DNA of 64,000 bases, taken from positions 186,001-250,000 of the forward strand of contig NZ_CANKYM010000005.1 in assembly GCF_947488185.1 (NCBI RefSeq), read 5' to 3'. Below, piece by piece: positions 17,650 through 27,163 of this stretch; the first letter of the stretch is position 1, and the number at the start of each line of letters is the position of its first letter. Below the pieces are notes generated by a model, which was given only the letters and a program-made list of their open reading frames with translations, ran no database searches and had not been told where the DNA came from. This DNA is from an uncultured Roseobacter sp. (GTDB lineage Bacteria > Pseudomonadota > Alphaproteobacteria > Rhodobacterales > Rhodobacteraceae). The translations under genes were made by a program, and so were the position numbers.

Positions 17650-18804
17650 ATGAGCAGCAAACGCAAGCTCTTCGAAGAGGTTCAGAGTTCCGAGGATGCC
17701 CGGCCGGTGGCGCAACCCGGGCTGATCGATCAGGGGCAGGGGGGCGCCCGCGGGGCCATCCGCATCTGGCTGATGATCCTCTTTGCCCTCGTCTTTCTGA
17801 TGATCGCGGTGGGCGGGCTGACGCGTCTGACCGACAGCGGGCTCAGCATCACTGAATGGCGTCCGATCGCCGGGGCGCTGCCGCCGATGAGCGCCGCCGA
17901 CTGGCAATCCGAGTTCGAGAAATATCAGGCCATTGACGAGTTCCGTATCCAGAACCAATGGATGGAACTTGACGATTTTAAGGTCATCTACTGGTGGGAA
18001 TGGGGGCATCGCCAGCTTGGCCGGGTGATCGGCCTCGTCTGGGCACTTGGCTTTGGTTGGTTTGCTATTCGTCGCCAGATCCCCGCCGGTTGGACCCCGA
18101 AACTGCTGCTGCTGGGGGCGCTTGGTGGCGCGCAGGGGGCGATTGGCTGGTGGATGGTTGCCTCTGGCGTGACGCAGGGGGAAAGCACGACGGATGTGGC
18201 CAGCTACCGCCTGGCGACGCATCTGGGGCTGGCCTTTGTGATCCTTGGGTTCATCACCTGGTATGTGCTGCATCTGGGTCGGTCCGCACGCGATCTGATG
18301 CAGGCACGCCGCGCCAAGGAAGGCAAGCAATGGGGGCTGGCCACCGGCCTGTTGCATTTCACCTTCCTGCAGATCCTGATCGGTGCGCTGGTGGCGGGCA
18401 TCGACGCCGGGCGCAGCTATACCGACTGGCCGCTTATGGGCGGGCAGGTCTTTCCCGCCACGGCCTTCACACTGGAGCCGATGTGGCGGAATTTCTTTGA
18501 AAGCCCAGGGCTGGTGCAGTTCATCCACCGCATCACCGGCTACCTGCTAGCCGCCTTTGCCGTCGTCGTCTGGTTGCGCGGGCGAAAATCATCACATGCG
18601 GCGACGCGCTTTGCCTTCAACGCGGTGATCGCCGCAGTTGCCGTGCAGATCGCCATCGGCATTGCCACGGTGCTCTATGGTGCGCCCGTGCATATCGCCC
18701 TTGTTCACCAATTGGTTGCCGTGGTCCTTTGGGTGCTGATCCTGCGGGCGCGGTTCCTGAGTGGCTATCCCATCGCAACGTCCCTGAGAGGAAATGCCAA
18801 ATGA
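17650..18804 (+). CDS. ctaA: Heme A synthase CtaA (type 2)
   Basis: A 384-residue eight-helix membrane enzyme converting heme O to heme A for the aa3 cytochrome oxidase. It shows VGGLTRLTDSGLSITEWRPI, the heme-ligand histidine motif YWWEWGHRQLGRVIG, ATHLGLAF, FIHRITGYLLA and VHQLVAVV, with histidines at the expected heme positions. The ATG at 17650 is preceded by AAGGA at 6 bases; the in-frame GTG at 17644 has no room for a ribosome site. Its stop overlaps the start of the M32 peptidase gene (ATGA). Confidence 0.95.
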   Translation: MSSKRKLFEEVQSSEDARPVAQPGLIDQGQGGARGAIRIWLMILFALVFLMIAVGGLTRLTDSGLSITEWRPIAGALPPMSAADWQSEFEKYQAIDEFRIQNQWMELDDFKVIYWWEWGHRQLGRVIGLVWALGFGWFAIRRQIPAGWTPKLLLLGALGGAQGAIGWWMVASGVTQGESTTDVASYRLATHLGLAFVILGFITWYVLHLGRSARDLMQARRAKEGKQWGLATGLLHFTFLQILIGALVAGIDAGRSYTDWPLMGGQVFPATAFTLEPMWRNFFESPGLVQFIHRITGYLLAAFAVVVWLRGRKSSHAATRFAFNAVIAAVAVQIAIGIATVLYGAPVHIALVHQLVAVVLWVLILRARFLSGYPIATSLRGNAK

Positions 18805-20276
18805 CCGCCTATGACGCCCTGATGACCTACACGCGTGAAACGCAGGCGCTGGCGCAGATCGCCGGGCGGTTGGATTGGGATCAGGAAACCATGATGCCGC
18901 GCGGGGCGGCCCCGCAGCGCGGCGAGGAATGTGCCGCCATTGCAGGCGTGCTGCATGCGCGCCGGGTAAACCCGCAGGTGGCCGAGTGGCTGGCGGCGCT
19001 GGAGGGTGAAGATCTGGACGCCCGCGCCTCGGCCCAGTTGCGCCACATCCGCCGCAGCTATGATCGGGCCAGCAAAGTGCCCGCCGCGCTGGCCGCCAAA
19101 ATCGCGCGACTAACCTCGGAGGCGCAGGGCATCTGGGCCGAGGCACGGGGGGTGGATGATTTTGCCGCCTTTGCGCCGACCCTGCAGGAGGTCATCGCCC
19201 TGCGGCGTGAAGAGGGGCAGGCGCTGGCTGACGGCGGCGATGTCTATGATGCCTTGCTGGCCGATTATGAGCCCGGCACCACAGGCGCCGAGCTGGAGGC
19301 GATGTTCGGTGCCCTGCGCCCGGAACTGGCGGCGCTGCGCGCGGCGGTGCTGGACGCGGAGGCCCCGGCAAAGCTCTCGGGCAATTTCGACGAAGCCGCC
19401 CAGATGAAGTTGACCCGCAAGCTGGCCAAGACCTTTGGCTATGACATGACCCATGGCCGGGTCGACAAGGCGGTGCACCCTTTCAGTTCCGGCTCCGGCC
19501 TTGATGTGCGGATCACCACGCGCACCAGTGCGACCGACCCGTTCAACTGCTTTTATTCGACCATCCACGAGGTGGGCCACGCCGCCTATGAGCAAAACAT
19601 CCACCGCGACTACCTGCTGACGCCGCTGGGTGAGGGCGTGTCCATGGGCGTGCACGAAAGCCAGAGCCGCATCTATGAAAATCAGATCGGGCGCAGCCGC
19701 GCCTTTACCGGCTGGCTCTATGGCGAGATGCGCGATGCCTTTGGCGATTTCGGCATTGCCGATGAGGAAGCGTTTTATAGCACGGTGAACCGCGTCTCGG
19801 ACGGGTACATCCGGACAGAGGCGGATGAGCTGCAGTACAATCTGCATGTGCTGATGCGGTTCGATCTGGAACGCGCCCTGATGTCCGGCGATCTGCAGGT
19901 GGATGATCTGGAAGCCGCGTGGAATGACAGGTTCGCGGCGGATTTCGGCTTTGCCGTCGACAAAGCGTCCAACGGTGTCTTGCAGGACGTGCATTGGTCT
20001 GTCGGGCTTTTTGGCTATTTCCCGACCTATTCGCTGGGCAATGTCTACGCCGGATGCCTGCATGAGGCGATGCGTGCGGCCTTGCCAGACCTCGACAGCC
20101 AGCTTGCCCAGGGGGATACCTCGGGCGCGACGGCATGGCTGCGCGAGAATGTGCAAACCCATGGCGGACTCTATGAGCCGCGCGACGTGATTGCAAAAGC
20201 CCGTGGTGCAGCGCCATCCGAGGCACCGCTGCTGGCCTATCTCAAAGAGAAATTCACCGGCATCTACGGGCTGTAG
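18801..20276 (+). CDS. Carboxypeptidase M32 (Taq/Pfu type)
   Basis: A 491-residue cytoplasmic zinc carboxypeptidase. The zinc motif HEVGH is at residues 256-260 and the M32-specific HESQSR at 285-290. The N-terminal LDWDQETMMPRGAAPQRGEE and the C-terminal YFPTYSLGNVYAGCL also mark the family. It removes C-terminal residues with broad specificity. It is translationally coupled to ctaA, with no obvious functional link. Confidence 0.95.
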   Translation: MTAYDALMTYTRETQALAQIAGRLDWDQETMMPRGAAPQRGEECAAIAGVLHARRVNPQVAEWLAALEGEDLDARASAQLRHIRRSYDRASKVPAALAAKIARLTSEAQGIWAEARGVDDFAAFAPTLQEVIALRREEGQALADGGDVYDALLADYEPGTTGAELEAMFGALRPELAALRAAVLDAEAPAKLSGNFDEAAQMKLTRKLAKTFGYDMTHGRVDKAVHPFSSGSGLDVRITTRTSATDPFNCFYSTIHEVGHAAYEQNIHRDYLLTPLGEGVSMGVHESQSRIYENQIGRSRAFTGWLYGEMRDAFGDFGIADEEAFYSTVNRVSDGYIRTEADELQYNLHVLMRFDLERALMSGDLQVDDLEAAWNDRFAADFGFAVDKASNGVLQDVHWSVGLFGYFPTYSLGNVYAGCLHEAMRAALPDLDSQLAQGDTSGATAWLRENVQTHGGLYEPRDVIAKARGAAPSEAPLLAYLKEKFTGIYGL

Positions 20277-20279
20277 CCC

Positions 20280-20630
20280 CTAGAGCAGCGCCATCCGTTC
20301 GGCGCGCTCCATATCCGGGTAGGGGCGGTAGAGCGCAAACTCCGCCGTGGCGATCAGGTCGTTCACAGCGCGGTGCATCTGGGCGACGTCATCATCATGC
20401 GTACCTGTCAGGCGGAAAGCATCGTCCAGTTGCGACAGCCCATCCACCTCGATCTCCAGCATGAAATCGCGGTAACAATCGGCGGCGAGGTTCAGCTTGC
20501 GCCGCATCAGGCGCCAGTCCCCGATGGCGCCAGCCGATTTCAGATGACCCATCCAGTCATCCAACGCCTTGGCAAAGAGCAATGCTTTCGCATCGTCCTT
20601 GAGCGTGATCATGCAGCAATATACGTTCAT
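20280..20630 (-). CDS. Small conserved protein, DUF6614-like
   Basis: A 116-residue soluble protein starting MNVYCCMITLKDDAKALLFA and containing GDWRLMRRKLNLA and DFMLEIEVDG. I associate this pattern with the Rhodobacteraceae family DUF6614; the fold may be a ferredoxin-like (NIPSNAP-like) dimer, which is a guess. It lies 57 bases downstream of gyrA on the same strand and may share its transcript. Its end faces the M32 gene with 3 bases between stops. Confidence 0.65.
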   Translation of the reverse strand: MNVYCCMITLKDDAKALLFAKALDDWMGHLKSAGAIGDWRLMRRKLNLAADCYRDFMLEIEVDGLSQLDDAFRLTGTHDDDVAQMHRAVNDLIATAEFALYRPYPDMERAERMALL

Positions 20631-20687
20631 CAGGGCACCTCGCGCACTTGAGTCTGCTCATTTTGCAGGCAAATGCTTGAGGTGACG

Positions 20688-23441
20688 TTAAGATGTCTCG
20701 CCTTCTTCTTCGGCTTCGCCCTGATCGGCAATCCACGCGACGCTGACCACTTCCTCGCCCTTGCCGGTGTCAAAGACCTTCACACCGCCTGCCGAGCGGG
20801 ACCGGAAGGAAATACCATCGACCGGCACGCGGATCGACTGGCCCTTGGAGGTGGCGAGCATGATCTGATCGTCCATTTCCACCGGGAAGGAGGCGACAAG
20901 CGCGCCGCCCCGCATGGCCTTATCCATCGCCTGCACACCCATGCCGCCACGACCCCGCACAGGGTAATCATGGCTGGAACTGAGCTTGCCCGACCCACTG
21001 GAGGTCAATGTCAGGATCAGGTTTTCCGCCGCCGACATCTCTGCATAGCGTTCGGGACTGATGGTGGCGTTGGCATCCGTCTCTTCCTCATCCGAGGTCG
21101 ATCCATCCGCATCATCGGCAAGGCCCGCCATCGCGCGGCGCATTTTCAGATAGGCCGCACGCTCGTCCGAGGTCGCATCGAAATGGCGGATGATCGACAT
21201 GGACACGACCTTGTCCTGACCGGTCAGCCGGACGCCGCGCACGCCCACGGAACTGCGCGAGTTGAAGACCCGCACATCCGTCGAGGGGAAGCGAATGGCG
21301 CGGCCCGAGGCCGTCACCAGCATCACGTCTTCATCCGGCGAAGCGATGCGCGCGTTGATCAGCGTGGTATTGGCGTGTTCGTCCTCGAATTTCATGGCGA
21401 TCTTGCCGTTGGATTTCACATTGGTGAAATCGCTGAGCGCGTTGCGCCGCACGGTGCCCGCCGAGGTAGCAAAGACGATCTGCAGCTCGGACCAGTCCTT
21501 CTCATCCCGGTCAATCGGCAGGATCGCAGCGATGGACACACCCGTCGGGATCGGCAGGATATTCACAATCGCCTTGCCCTTGGACGTCCGCCCGCCCTGC
21601 GGCAAGCGCCAGGTCTTGAGCTTATAGGCCATGCCGTCGGTGGTGAAGAACAACAGCTGCGTATGGGTATTGGCCACGAAGAGGGTCGTGACCACATCCT
21701 CTTCCTTGGTCTGCATCCCTGCCAGCCCCTTGCCGCCGCGCCGCTGGCTGCGGAAATCGGCCAGGGGCGTGCGCTTGATGTAGCCGCCCGAGGTGACCGT
21801 CACGACCATGTCTTCGCGCGCGATCAGATCCTCGTCGTCCATGTCACCGGACCAGTCGACAATCTCTGTGCGGCGCGGCACGGCGAAAAGCTCGCGCACC
21901 TCGCGCAGCTCGTCGGCGATGATGCCCATGATCCGGTCGCGCGAGCCCAGAATTTCGAGGTATTCCTTGATCTTACCGGCCAGTTCTTCGAGCTCGTCCG
22001 TGACTTCCTTGACACCGATCTGGGTCAGGCGCTGCAACCGCAGCTCAAGGATCGCGCGGGCCTGGGTTTCCGACAAGTTATAGGTGCCGTCGTCGTTGGC
22101 CGTATGGGTCGGGTCATCAATCAGCGCGATATAGGGCAGGATGTCCTGCGCCGGCCAGCGCCGGGTCATCAGCTTGGCGCGCGCCTCGGCGGCATCGGCA
22201 GAGGCGCGGATTGTGGCCACAACCTCGTCGATGTTGGTAACGGCCACGGCCAGACCACAGAGAATGTGGCTGCGTTCACGTGCCTTGCGCAGCAGATACG
22301 CCGTGCGGCGCGCCACGACATCCTCGCGGAAGTCGATGAAATAGGTGAGGAATTTGCGCAGGGTCAGCTGTTCCGGCCGACCGCCGTTCAGCGCCAGCAT
22401 GTTGCAGCCGAAATAGGTTTGCATCGGCGTGAAGCGGTAGAGCTGGTTCAGGACCACCTCCGCCGTGGCATCCCGCTTTAGCTCAACCACAACCCGCACG
22501 CCATTGCGGTCGGATTCGTCCTGCACATGAGCAATGCCCTCGATCTTCTTCTCGCGCACCTGCTCGGCAATCTTTTCGATCATCGTGGATTTGTTGACCT
22601 GATAGGGGATTTCGTCCACGACGATGGCCCACCGATCCTTGCGCAGCTCCTCTATACGGGTCTTGGCGCGGATGATCACCGAACCGCGCCCTTCGAGATA
22701 GGCTTTGCGCGCGCCAGTCCGCCCGAGCATGATGCCACCGGTGGGGAAATCAGGGCCGGGGATATAGTCGATCAGCTGTTCAGAGGTCAGGTCCGGCTCT
22801 TCGATCAGCGCCAATGTGGCACCCACAACCTCGCCCAGATTATGCGGCGGGATATTCGTGGCCATGCCCACGGCAATGCCGCCTGCGCCATTGACCAGCA
22901 TGTTCGGGAAGCGGGCAGGCAGCACGGTCGGCTCCTGCTGCTTGCCATCGTAGTTATCCTGATAGTCGACGGTATCCTTGTCGATATCCGCCAGCAGATA
23001 GGCAGCGGGCTTGTCCATGCGCACTTCTGTATAGCGCATCGCGGCGGGATTATCGCCGTCCATGGAGCCGAAGTTGCCCTGACCATCAAGCAGCGGCAGC
23101 GACATTGAGAAATCCTGCGCCATCCGCACCAAAGCGTCGTAGATCGCGCTATCGCCGTGCGGGTGGTACTGACCCATCACATCACCGACCGGTCGGGCGG
23201 ATTTGCGATAGGCCTTGTCGTGCGTGTTGCCGGTTTCATGCATGGCAAAGAGGATGCGGCGGTGCACCGGCTTCAACCCGTCGCGCAGATCGGGGATTGC
23301 GCGGCTGACGATGACCGACATCGCGTAATCGAGGTACGAGGTGCGCATCTCATGCTCAATGCTGACAGAGGGCCCGTCGTACGCAGGGCGTTCCGGCATC
23401 ATTTCATCATCGTTTTCAGGGGGTTGTGGTGTATCGCTCAC
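20688..23441 (-). CDS. gyrA: DNA gyrase subunit A
   Basis: A 917-residue type IIA topoisomerase subunit. Catalytic Tyr is at position 137 (AAMRYTEV); the quinolone pocket reads HPHGDSAIYD with Ser98 and Asp102, the equivalents of E. coli Ser83 and Asp87, so it has the susceptible genotype. The GyrA box QRRGGKG is present, as are the beta-pinwheel repeats of the C-terminal DNA-wrapping domain. An acidic insert (DDADGSTSDEEETDANA) in the C-terminal domain is lineage-specific. It is divergent from usg with a 190-base gap. Confidence 0.98.
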   Translation of the reverse strand: MSDTPQPPENDDEMMPERPAYDGPSVSIEHEMRTSYLDYAMSVIVSRAIPDLRDGLKPVHRRILFAMHETGNTHDKAYRKSARPVGDVMGQYHPHGDSAIYDALVRMAQDFSMSLPLLDGQGNFGSMDGDNPAAMRYTEVRMDKPAAYLLADIDKDTVDYQDNYDGKQQEPTVLPARFPNMLVNGAGGIAVGMATNIPPHNLGEVVGATLALIEEPDLTSEQLIDYIPGPDFPTGGIMLGRTGARKAYLEGRGSVIIRAKTRIEELRKDRWAIVVDEIPYQVNKSTMIEKIAEQVREKKIEGIAHVQDESDRNGVRVVVELKRDATAEVVLNQLYRFTPMQTYFGCNMLALNGGRPEQLTLRKFLTYFIDFREDVVARRTAYLLRKARERSHILCGLAVAVTNIDEVVATIRASADAAEARAKLMTRRWPAQDILPYIALIDDPTHTANDDGTYNLSETQARAILELRLQRLTQIGVKEVTDELEELAGKIKEYLEILGSRDRIMGIIADELREVRELFAVPRRTEIVDWSGDMDDEDLIAREDMVVTVTSGGYIKRTPLADFRSQRRGGKGLAGMQTKEEDVVTTLFVANTHTQLLFFTTDGMAYKLKTWRLPQGGRTSKGKAIVNILPIPTGVSIAAILPIDRDEKDWSELQIVFATSAGTVRRNALSDFTNVKSNGKIAMKFEDEHANTTLINARIASPDEDVMLVTASGRAIRFPSTDVRVFNSRSSVGVRGVRLTGQDKVVSMSIIRHFDATSDERAAYLKMRRAMAGLADDADGSTSDEEETDANATISPERYAEMSAAENLILTLTSSGSGKLSSSHDYPVRGRGGMGVQAMDKAMRGGALVASFPVEMDDQIMLATSKGQSIRVPVDGISFRSRSAGGVKVFDTGKGEEVVSVAWIADQGEAEEEGETS

Positions 23442-23631
23442 GTAGGCTGCCCGTTATTGCCGCAGGGTCTATATATTGTGGATTAACCTTATCAGAGGGG
23501 ACATATAAGGTGCAATCCCTCACTGCACCTGCGACTGGCAGCCGGTGGCGTAAAGTGATAACACGCTGTTTTCATTGAAAAGTAATTCGTTCGTGTCATG
23601 CTGAGGTCGAGAAGCAGTCAAGAGGACAAAA

Positions 23632-23901
23632 ATGCCCCTATCTGAAACCGAACTGATGCTGAAAGGCTACGGCCTGACCACGGCGGAGTTTTTCTATCAC
23701 ATGCCCGACTACACGCATGTGCTGAACACCTTCGTCTGGCAGGAATATGACCTTGCGCCGGACCACCCGAGGCTCTTTGAATTTGTCGAATTCTGGCAGG
23801 CTGAAATCGAAGGGCCGCTGCATTCGGTCCGATTCACCCATCGCAAGATGATCAGCCCGGGCGAGTGGCGCAATGTGACGGGTGAATTCACCCTGCACTA
23901 G
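23632..23901 (+). CDS. Usg family protein
   Basis: An 89-residue protein with LKGYGLTTAEFFYHMPDY and HPRLFEFVEFWQAEIEGPLH, matching the alphaproteobacterial Usg family first noted near trp genes in Caulobacter. The function is unknown. The ATG is preceded by AGAGGA. It is encoded alone here, divergent from gyrA and convergent with a radical SAM gene, with no trp genes in the window. Confidence 0.85.
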   Translation: MPLSETELMLKGYGLTTAEFFYHMPDYTHVLNTFVWQEYDLAPDHPRLFEFVEFWQAEIEGPLHSVRFTHRKMISPGEWRNVTGEFTLH

Positions 23902-23907
23902 GTCCCG

Positions 23908-24855
23908 TCAGGCCGAACAGCTGGCCCCGCCCAGCACGCAGAACTTCGCACAATGCGGATGGTTCAGCGCCACGTCGCGCTCTGCCTCTGCAAGCGTCTC
24001 GCCTAGCTCGAACTCGGGCGTGTAGGGCAACAGGGTGCAGGCCAGAACAGTCGGATGCGCGGTACCCTTGCGCTTGACCACCATCCGCGACGACGCGCAC
24101 ATCAGCGCATCGGGGGATTTGTTCAGAACACCCCAGCACCCGGTGGAGATTTCCGGCACCTCTACCGTCTCATCCATTTCAGGAAAAAGAACTGTCATTC
24201 CCGGGTCTTGCGCGTCGATGTCAAAGTCATGTCTGGCATAGAACGCCGCATATCCCGCGCGGCTTTCCGCGTCGCTGTGCGCCATGGTCGACCGGCCCGC
24301 CACGGCCATCCGGATGCCGGTGTCGCGCAGCCATTCCATCCCTTCGAGCGTCTTGGCAAAAGCACCCAACCCGCGCTCAGCGTCATGTAACTCGGCGCCA
24401 TAGTGATCCAGCGAAACACGCAGGGTCATCTTGCCCGGATAGGCATCATTCAGCTCCTTGAGACCTTCCTGCATCTTGCGCCGCATCATCGGGCGCATCG
24501 CATTTGTCAGGATCAGAACGTCATACCCGCGCGCCAGGGCACTGCGCGCCAGGTCGATCATCTCCGGGTTCATGAAGGGTTCACCGCCGGTAAAGGCAAT
24601 CTCGGTCACCGGCCAGTTGCGATCCTCAATCTGGTCGAGATAGGCAGCCACCTCTGCGGCGGAAATATAGACCAGCCGATCATTGGACGGGCTGCTCTCG
24701 ATATAGCAATTGACGCATTCGATATTGCACAGCGTACCGGTGTTGAACCACAGCGTCTTGGGGGCCGTCAGGCTGACAGTGGCCCGTTTCTCTCCCTTTG
24801 CAGTCCATGTCGGATCGATGAATTTACCTGCATTGGCGGTTGCCAGATCTTTCAT
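23908..24855 (-). CDS. Radical SAM protein with C-terminal cysteine cluster
   Basis: A 315-residue protein. The radical SAM cluster motif CNIECVNC is at residues 43-50 (Cys43, Cys47, Cys50), followed by the GGEPF motif (FTGGEPFMNPEM). Additional cysteines near the C-terminus (CGAVL-type region: TGCWGV, MCASS, LACTLL, HPHCAKFCVLGGASC) suggest a SPASM/twitch-like auxiliary Fe-S site. The substrate is unknown; no precursor peptide gene was seen beside it, so a RiPP role is not supported. The gap to zwf is 173 bases. Confidence 0.85.
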   Translation of the reverse strand: MKDLATANAGKFIDPTWTAKGEKRATVSLTAPKTLWFNTGTLCNIECVNCYIESSPSNDRLVYISAAEVAAYLDQIEDRNWPVTEIAFTGGEPFMNPEMIDLARSALARGYDVLILTNAMRPMMRRKMQEGLKELNDAYPGKMTLRVSLDHYGAELHDAERGLGAFAKTLEGMEWLRDTGIRMAVAGRSTMAHSDAESRAGYAAFYARHDFDIDAQDPGMTVLFPEMDETVEVPEISTGCWGVLNKSPDALMCASSRMVVKRKGTAHPTVLACTLLPYTPEFELGETLAEAERDVALNHPHCAKFCVLGGASCSA

Positions 24856-25028
24856 GGGAGAGGGTGCCTTTGGTCATCATTTGCCGTGAATGTGTGCTAG
24901 GGGATAGGTAAAGGCAAGAAAACAGGTTTTCATTTGCGTGCACGCTCTTGTGATCGGGGTTCATTCGGGGCATGTTTGCGCTAACATCAACCGCGGCCCG
25001 AGGGCCCCGTACTTCAGGATGATTTCTC

Positions 25029-26495
25029 ATGGTTTCGCGCGTCATTCCGGTCGATCCTTTCGACCTCGTGATTTTTGGCGGCACCGGCGATCTGGCCCGG
25101 CGCAAAATCCTGCCAGGGCTGTTTCGGCGCTACTGTGCCGGGCAAATGCCCTCCGAGGCCCGCATCATCGGGGCCGCACGCGCCGAAATGGACGATGACG
25201 GATACCGCGAGATGGTGGGCGAGGCGATCCGGGAATTCGGCGGCACCGGTGACATTGACGCGGGCAAGCTGACCTCCTTTCTGGAAAACCTCTCCTATGT
25301 CGCCATCGACGCAAAGGGGGAGAACGGCTGGCGGGAACTGGCGGACCAGATGCGCCGCAAGGTGGTGCGGGCGTTCTATTTCTCGGTGGGGCCAAGCCTC
25401 TTCGGCGATCTGGCCGAGCGGCTGAACAATCACGGGCTCACCGATGAGCACAGCCGGATCGTTGTTGAAAAGCCCTTTGGCCGGGATCTTGAGACCGCCC
25501 GGCAACTCAACCGCGACCTCGCCGCCTTCTTCGACGAGGGCCAGATTTACCGCATCGATCACTATCTGGGCAAGGAAACGGTGCAGAACCTGATGGCTGT
25601 GCGCTTTGGCAACATGCTGTTCGAGCCGCTCTGGAACAGCCAGTTCGTCGATCACATCCAGATCACTGTGGCGGAAACCGTCGGCGTGGGCGGGCGAGGC
25701 GAATATTACGATAAATCCGGCGCGATGCGCGACATGGTGCAGAACCACCTGATGCAGCTTTTGTGCCTGATCGCGATGGAGCCGCCGGCGCGGTTCGATC
25801 CTGATGCGGTGCGTGACGAAAAGCTTAAGGTGATCCGGGCGCTGGAGGACGTGGAGCCGCATCATATCGTGCGCGGGCAGTATGACGCAGACCCGGACGA
25901 TCCCGAGGATCTGCCCGACTATCGCACCGCGGTTGAAAACCCGAAATCCAAGACCGAAAGCTTTATCGCTATGAAGACCCATATCGCCAACTGGCGGTGG
26001 GCAGGCACGCCGTTTTACCTGCGGACGGGCAAGCGGCTGGTCGCGCGATCCTCGGAAATCTCGATTGTCTTCAAGGACACGCCGCATTCCATTTTCGGCG
26101 AGGAGGCGGGGCGGCACCGCAACGTGCTGTCGATCCGGCTGCAGCCCAATGAGGGCATCAAGCTGGGCGTGACCATCAAGGAACCGGGCCCCGGCGGAAT
26201 GCGGCTCATGGATGTCCCGCTCGATATGACTTTTGCCGATGCGCTGGGGCCGGAGGGGGCGGAAAATGTCGATGCCTATGAACGGCTTATCATGGATGTG
26301 ATCCGCGGCAACCAGACCCTTTTCATGCGCGGCGACGAGGTGGAAGCGGCCTGGGCCTGGACCGATCCGATCATCGAAGGCTGGACAAAACGGGGGGATG
26401 TGCCCAAGCCTTACGACAGCCACAGCGCAGGCCCTGATGCCTCCGCTCAGCTGATGCGTCGGGACGATCGGGAATGGCGAGAGGTGACCCCATGA
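25029..26495 (+). CDS. zwf: Glucose-6-phosphate 1-dehydrogenase
   Basis: A 488-residue enzyme for the first step of the Entner-Doudoroff and pentose phosphate routes. The NADP site is FGGTGDLARRKILPGLF, the substrate-binding signature DHYLGKETVQN is intact, and EKPFGRDL is present. It is the first gene of zwf-pgl-pgi, whose junctions are stop/start overlaps. No regulatory gene is adjacent. Confidence 0.97.
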   Translation: MVSRVIPVDPFDLVIFGGTGDLARRKILPGLFRRYCAGQMPSEARIIGAARAEMDDDGYREMVGEAIREFGGTGDIDAGKLTSFLENLSYVAIDAKGENGWRELADQMRRKVVRAFYFSVGPSLFGDLAERLNNHGLTDEHSRIVVEKPFGRDLETARQLNRDLAAFFDEGQIYRIDHYLGKETVQNLMAVRFGNMLFEPLWNSQFVDHIQITVAETVGVGGRGEYYDKSGAMRDMVQNHLMQLLCLIAMEPPARFDPDAVRDEKLKVIRALEDVEPHHIVRGQYDADPDDPEDLPDYRTAVENPKSKTESFIAMKTHIANWRWAGTPFYLRTGKRLVARSSEISIVFKDTPHSIFGEEAGRHRNVLSIRLQPNEGIKLGVTIKEPGPGGMRLMDVPLDMTFADALGPEGAENVDAYERLIMDVIRGNQTLFMRGDEVEAAWAWTDPIIEGWTKRGDVPKPYDSHSAGPDASAQLMRRDDREWREVTP

Positions 26496-27163
26496 ACTTC
26501 AACGAAAATGCAGACCGCGATATGGCGATCATGAATGTGGCCCATGCGGTGACCAGCGATTTGCGCAAATGCCTGTTGAACCACGAGTTTGCGAGCTTTG
26601 CGGTGCCGGGCGGGACGACGCCGGGGCCGATCTTTGACGCCATGAGTTCGGTGGATCTCGACTGGGACCGGGTGCATGTGATGCTGACCGATGAACGTTG
26701 GGTGCCTGAAGACCATGCCCGGTCGAACGCGGGACTGGTGAAATCACGGCTAATGACCGGCAATGCGGCGGCGGCGAAGTTTCTGTCGTTCTACCGCGAG
26801 GGCATGACAGCACAGGAGGCCGCCCCCGGCATATCGGAAGACTTTGCCGCGGACATGCCTATTTCCGTGCTGCTGTTGGGCATGGGGGCGGATATGCATA
26901 CGGCCTCGCTTTTTCCCGGCGCTCCGGGTGTGGAGGCGGCAATGGCGCGCAACGCACCGCTTGTCTGCGCCGTCACGCCTGCGGATCAGCCGGAAGAGCG
27001 CATCACCTTCAGCGCGCAGGCTCTGGATGGGGCGATGAACAAACATCTGGTGATCTTTGGCGACGACAAGAAGGCCGCTTTTGAAAGGGCGCAACGGCTT
27101 TCGCCGCTTGAGGCGCCTATTTCTGCTGTCATTACGGAAGGAACGGTGCATTGGGCCGCATGA
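26492..27163 (+). CDS. pgl: 6-Phosphogluconolactonase
   Basis: A 223-residue hydrolase of 6-phosphogluconolactone (DevB/SOL type). PGGTTPGPIFDAMSS, the MLTDERWVPEDHARSNAGLV motif and LLGMGADMHTASLFPG are diagnostic. The ATG overlaps the zwf stop (ATGA) and its own stop overlaps one candidate start of pgi. Confidence 0.95.
   Translation: MNFNENADRDMAIMNVAHAVTSDLRKCLLNHEFASFAVPGGTTPGPIFDAMSSVDLDWDRVHVMLTDERWVPEDHARSNAGLVKSRLMTGNAAAAKFLSFYREGMTAQEAAPGISEDFAADMPISVLLLGMGADMHTASLFPGAPGVEAAMARNAPLVCAVTPADQPEERITFSAQALDGAMNKHLVIFGDDKKAAFERAQRLSPLEAPISAVITEGTVHWAA

Noticed and set aside
20673..22481. Plus-strand frame of about 600 codons antisense to gyrA
   Set aside because: His/Arg-rich composition with no motifs; antisense to a complete gyrA.
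23908..24855. RiPP biosynthesis locus around the radical SAM gene
   Set aside because: No precursor peptide, RiPP recognition element or transporter gene was found on either side.
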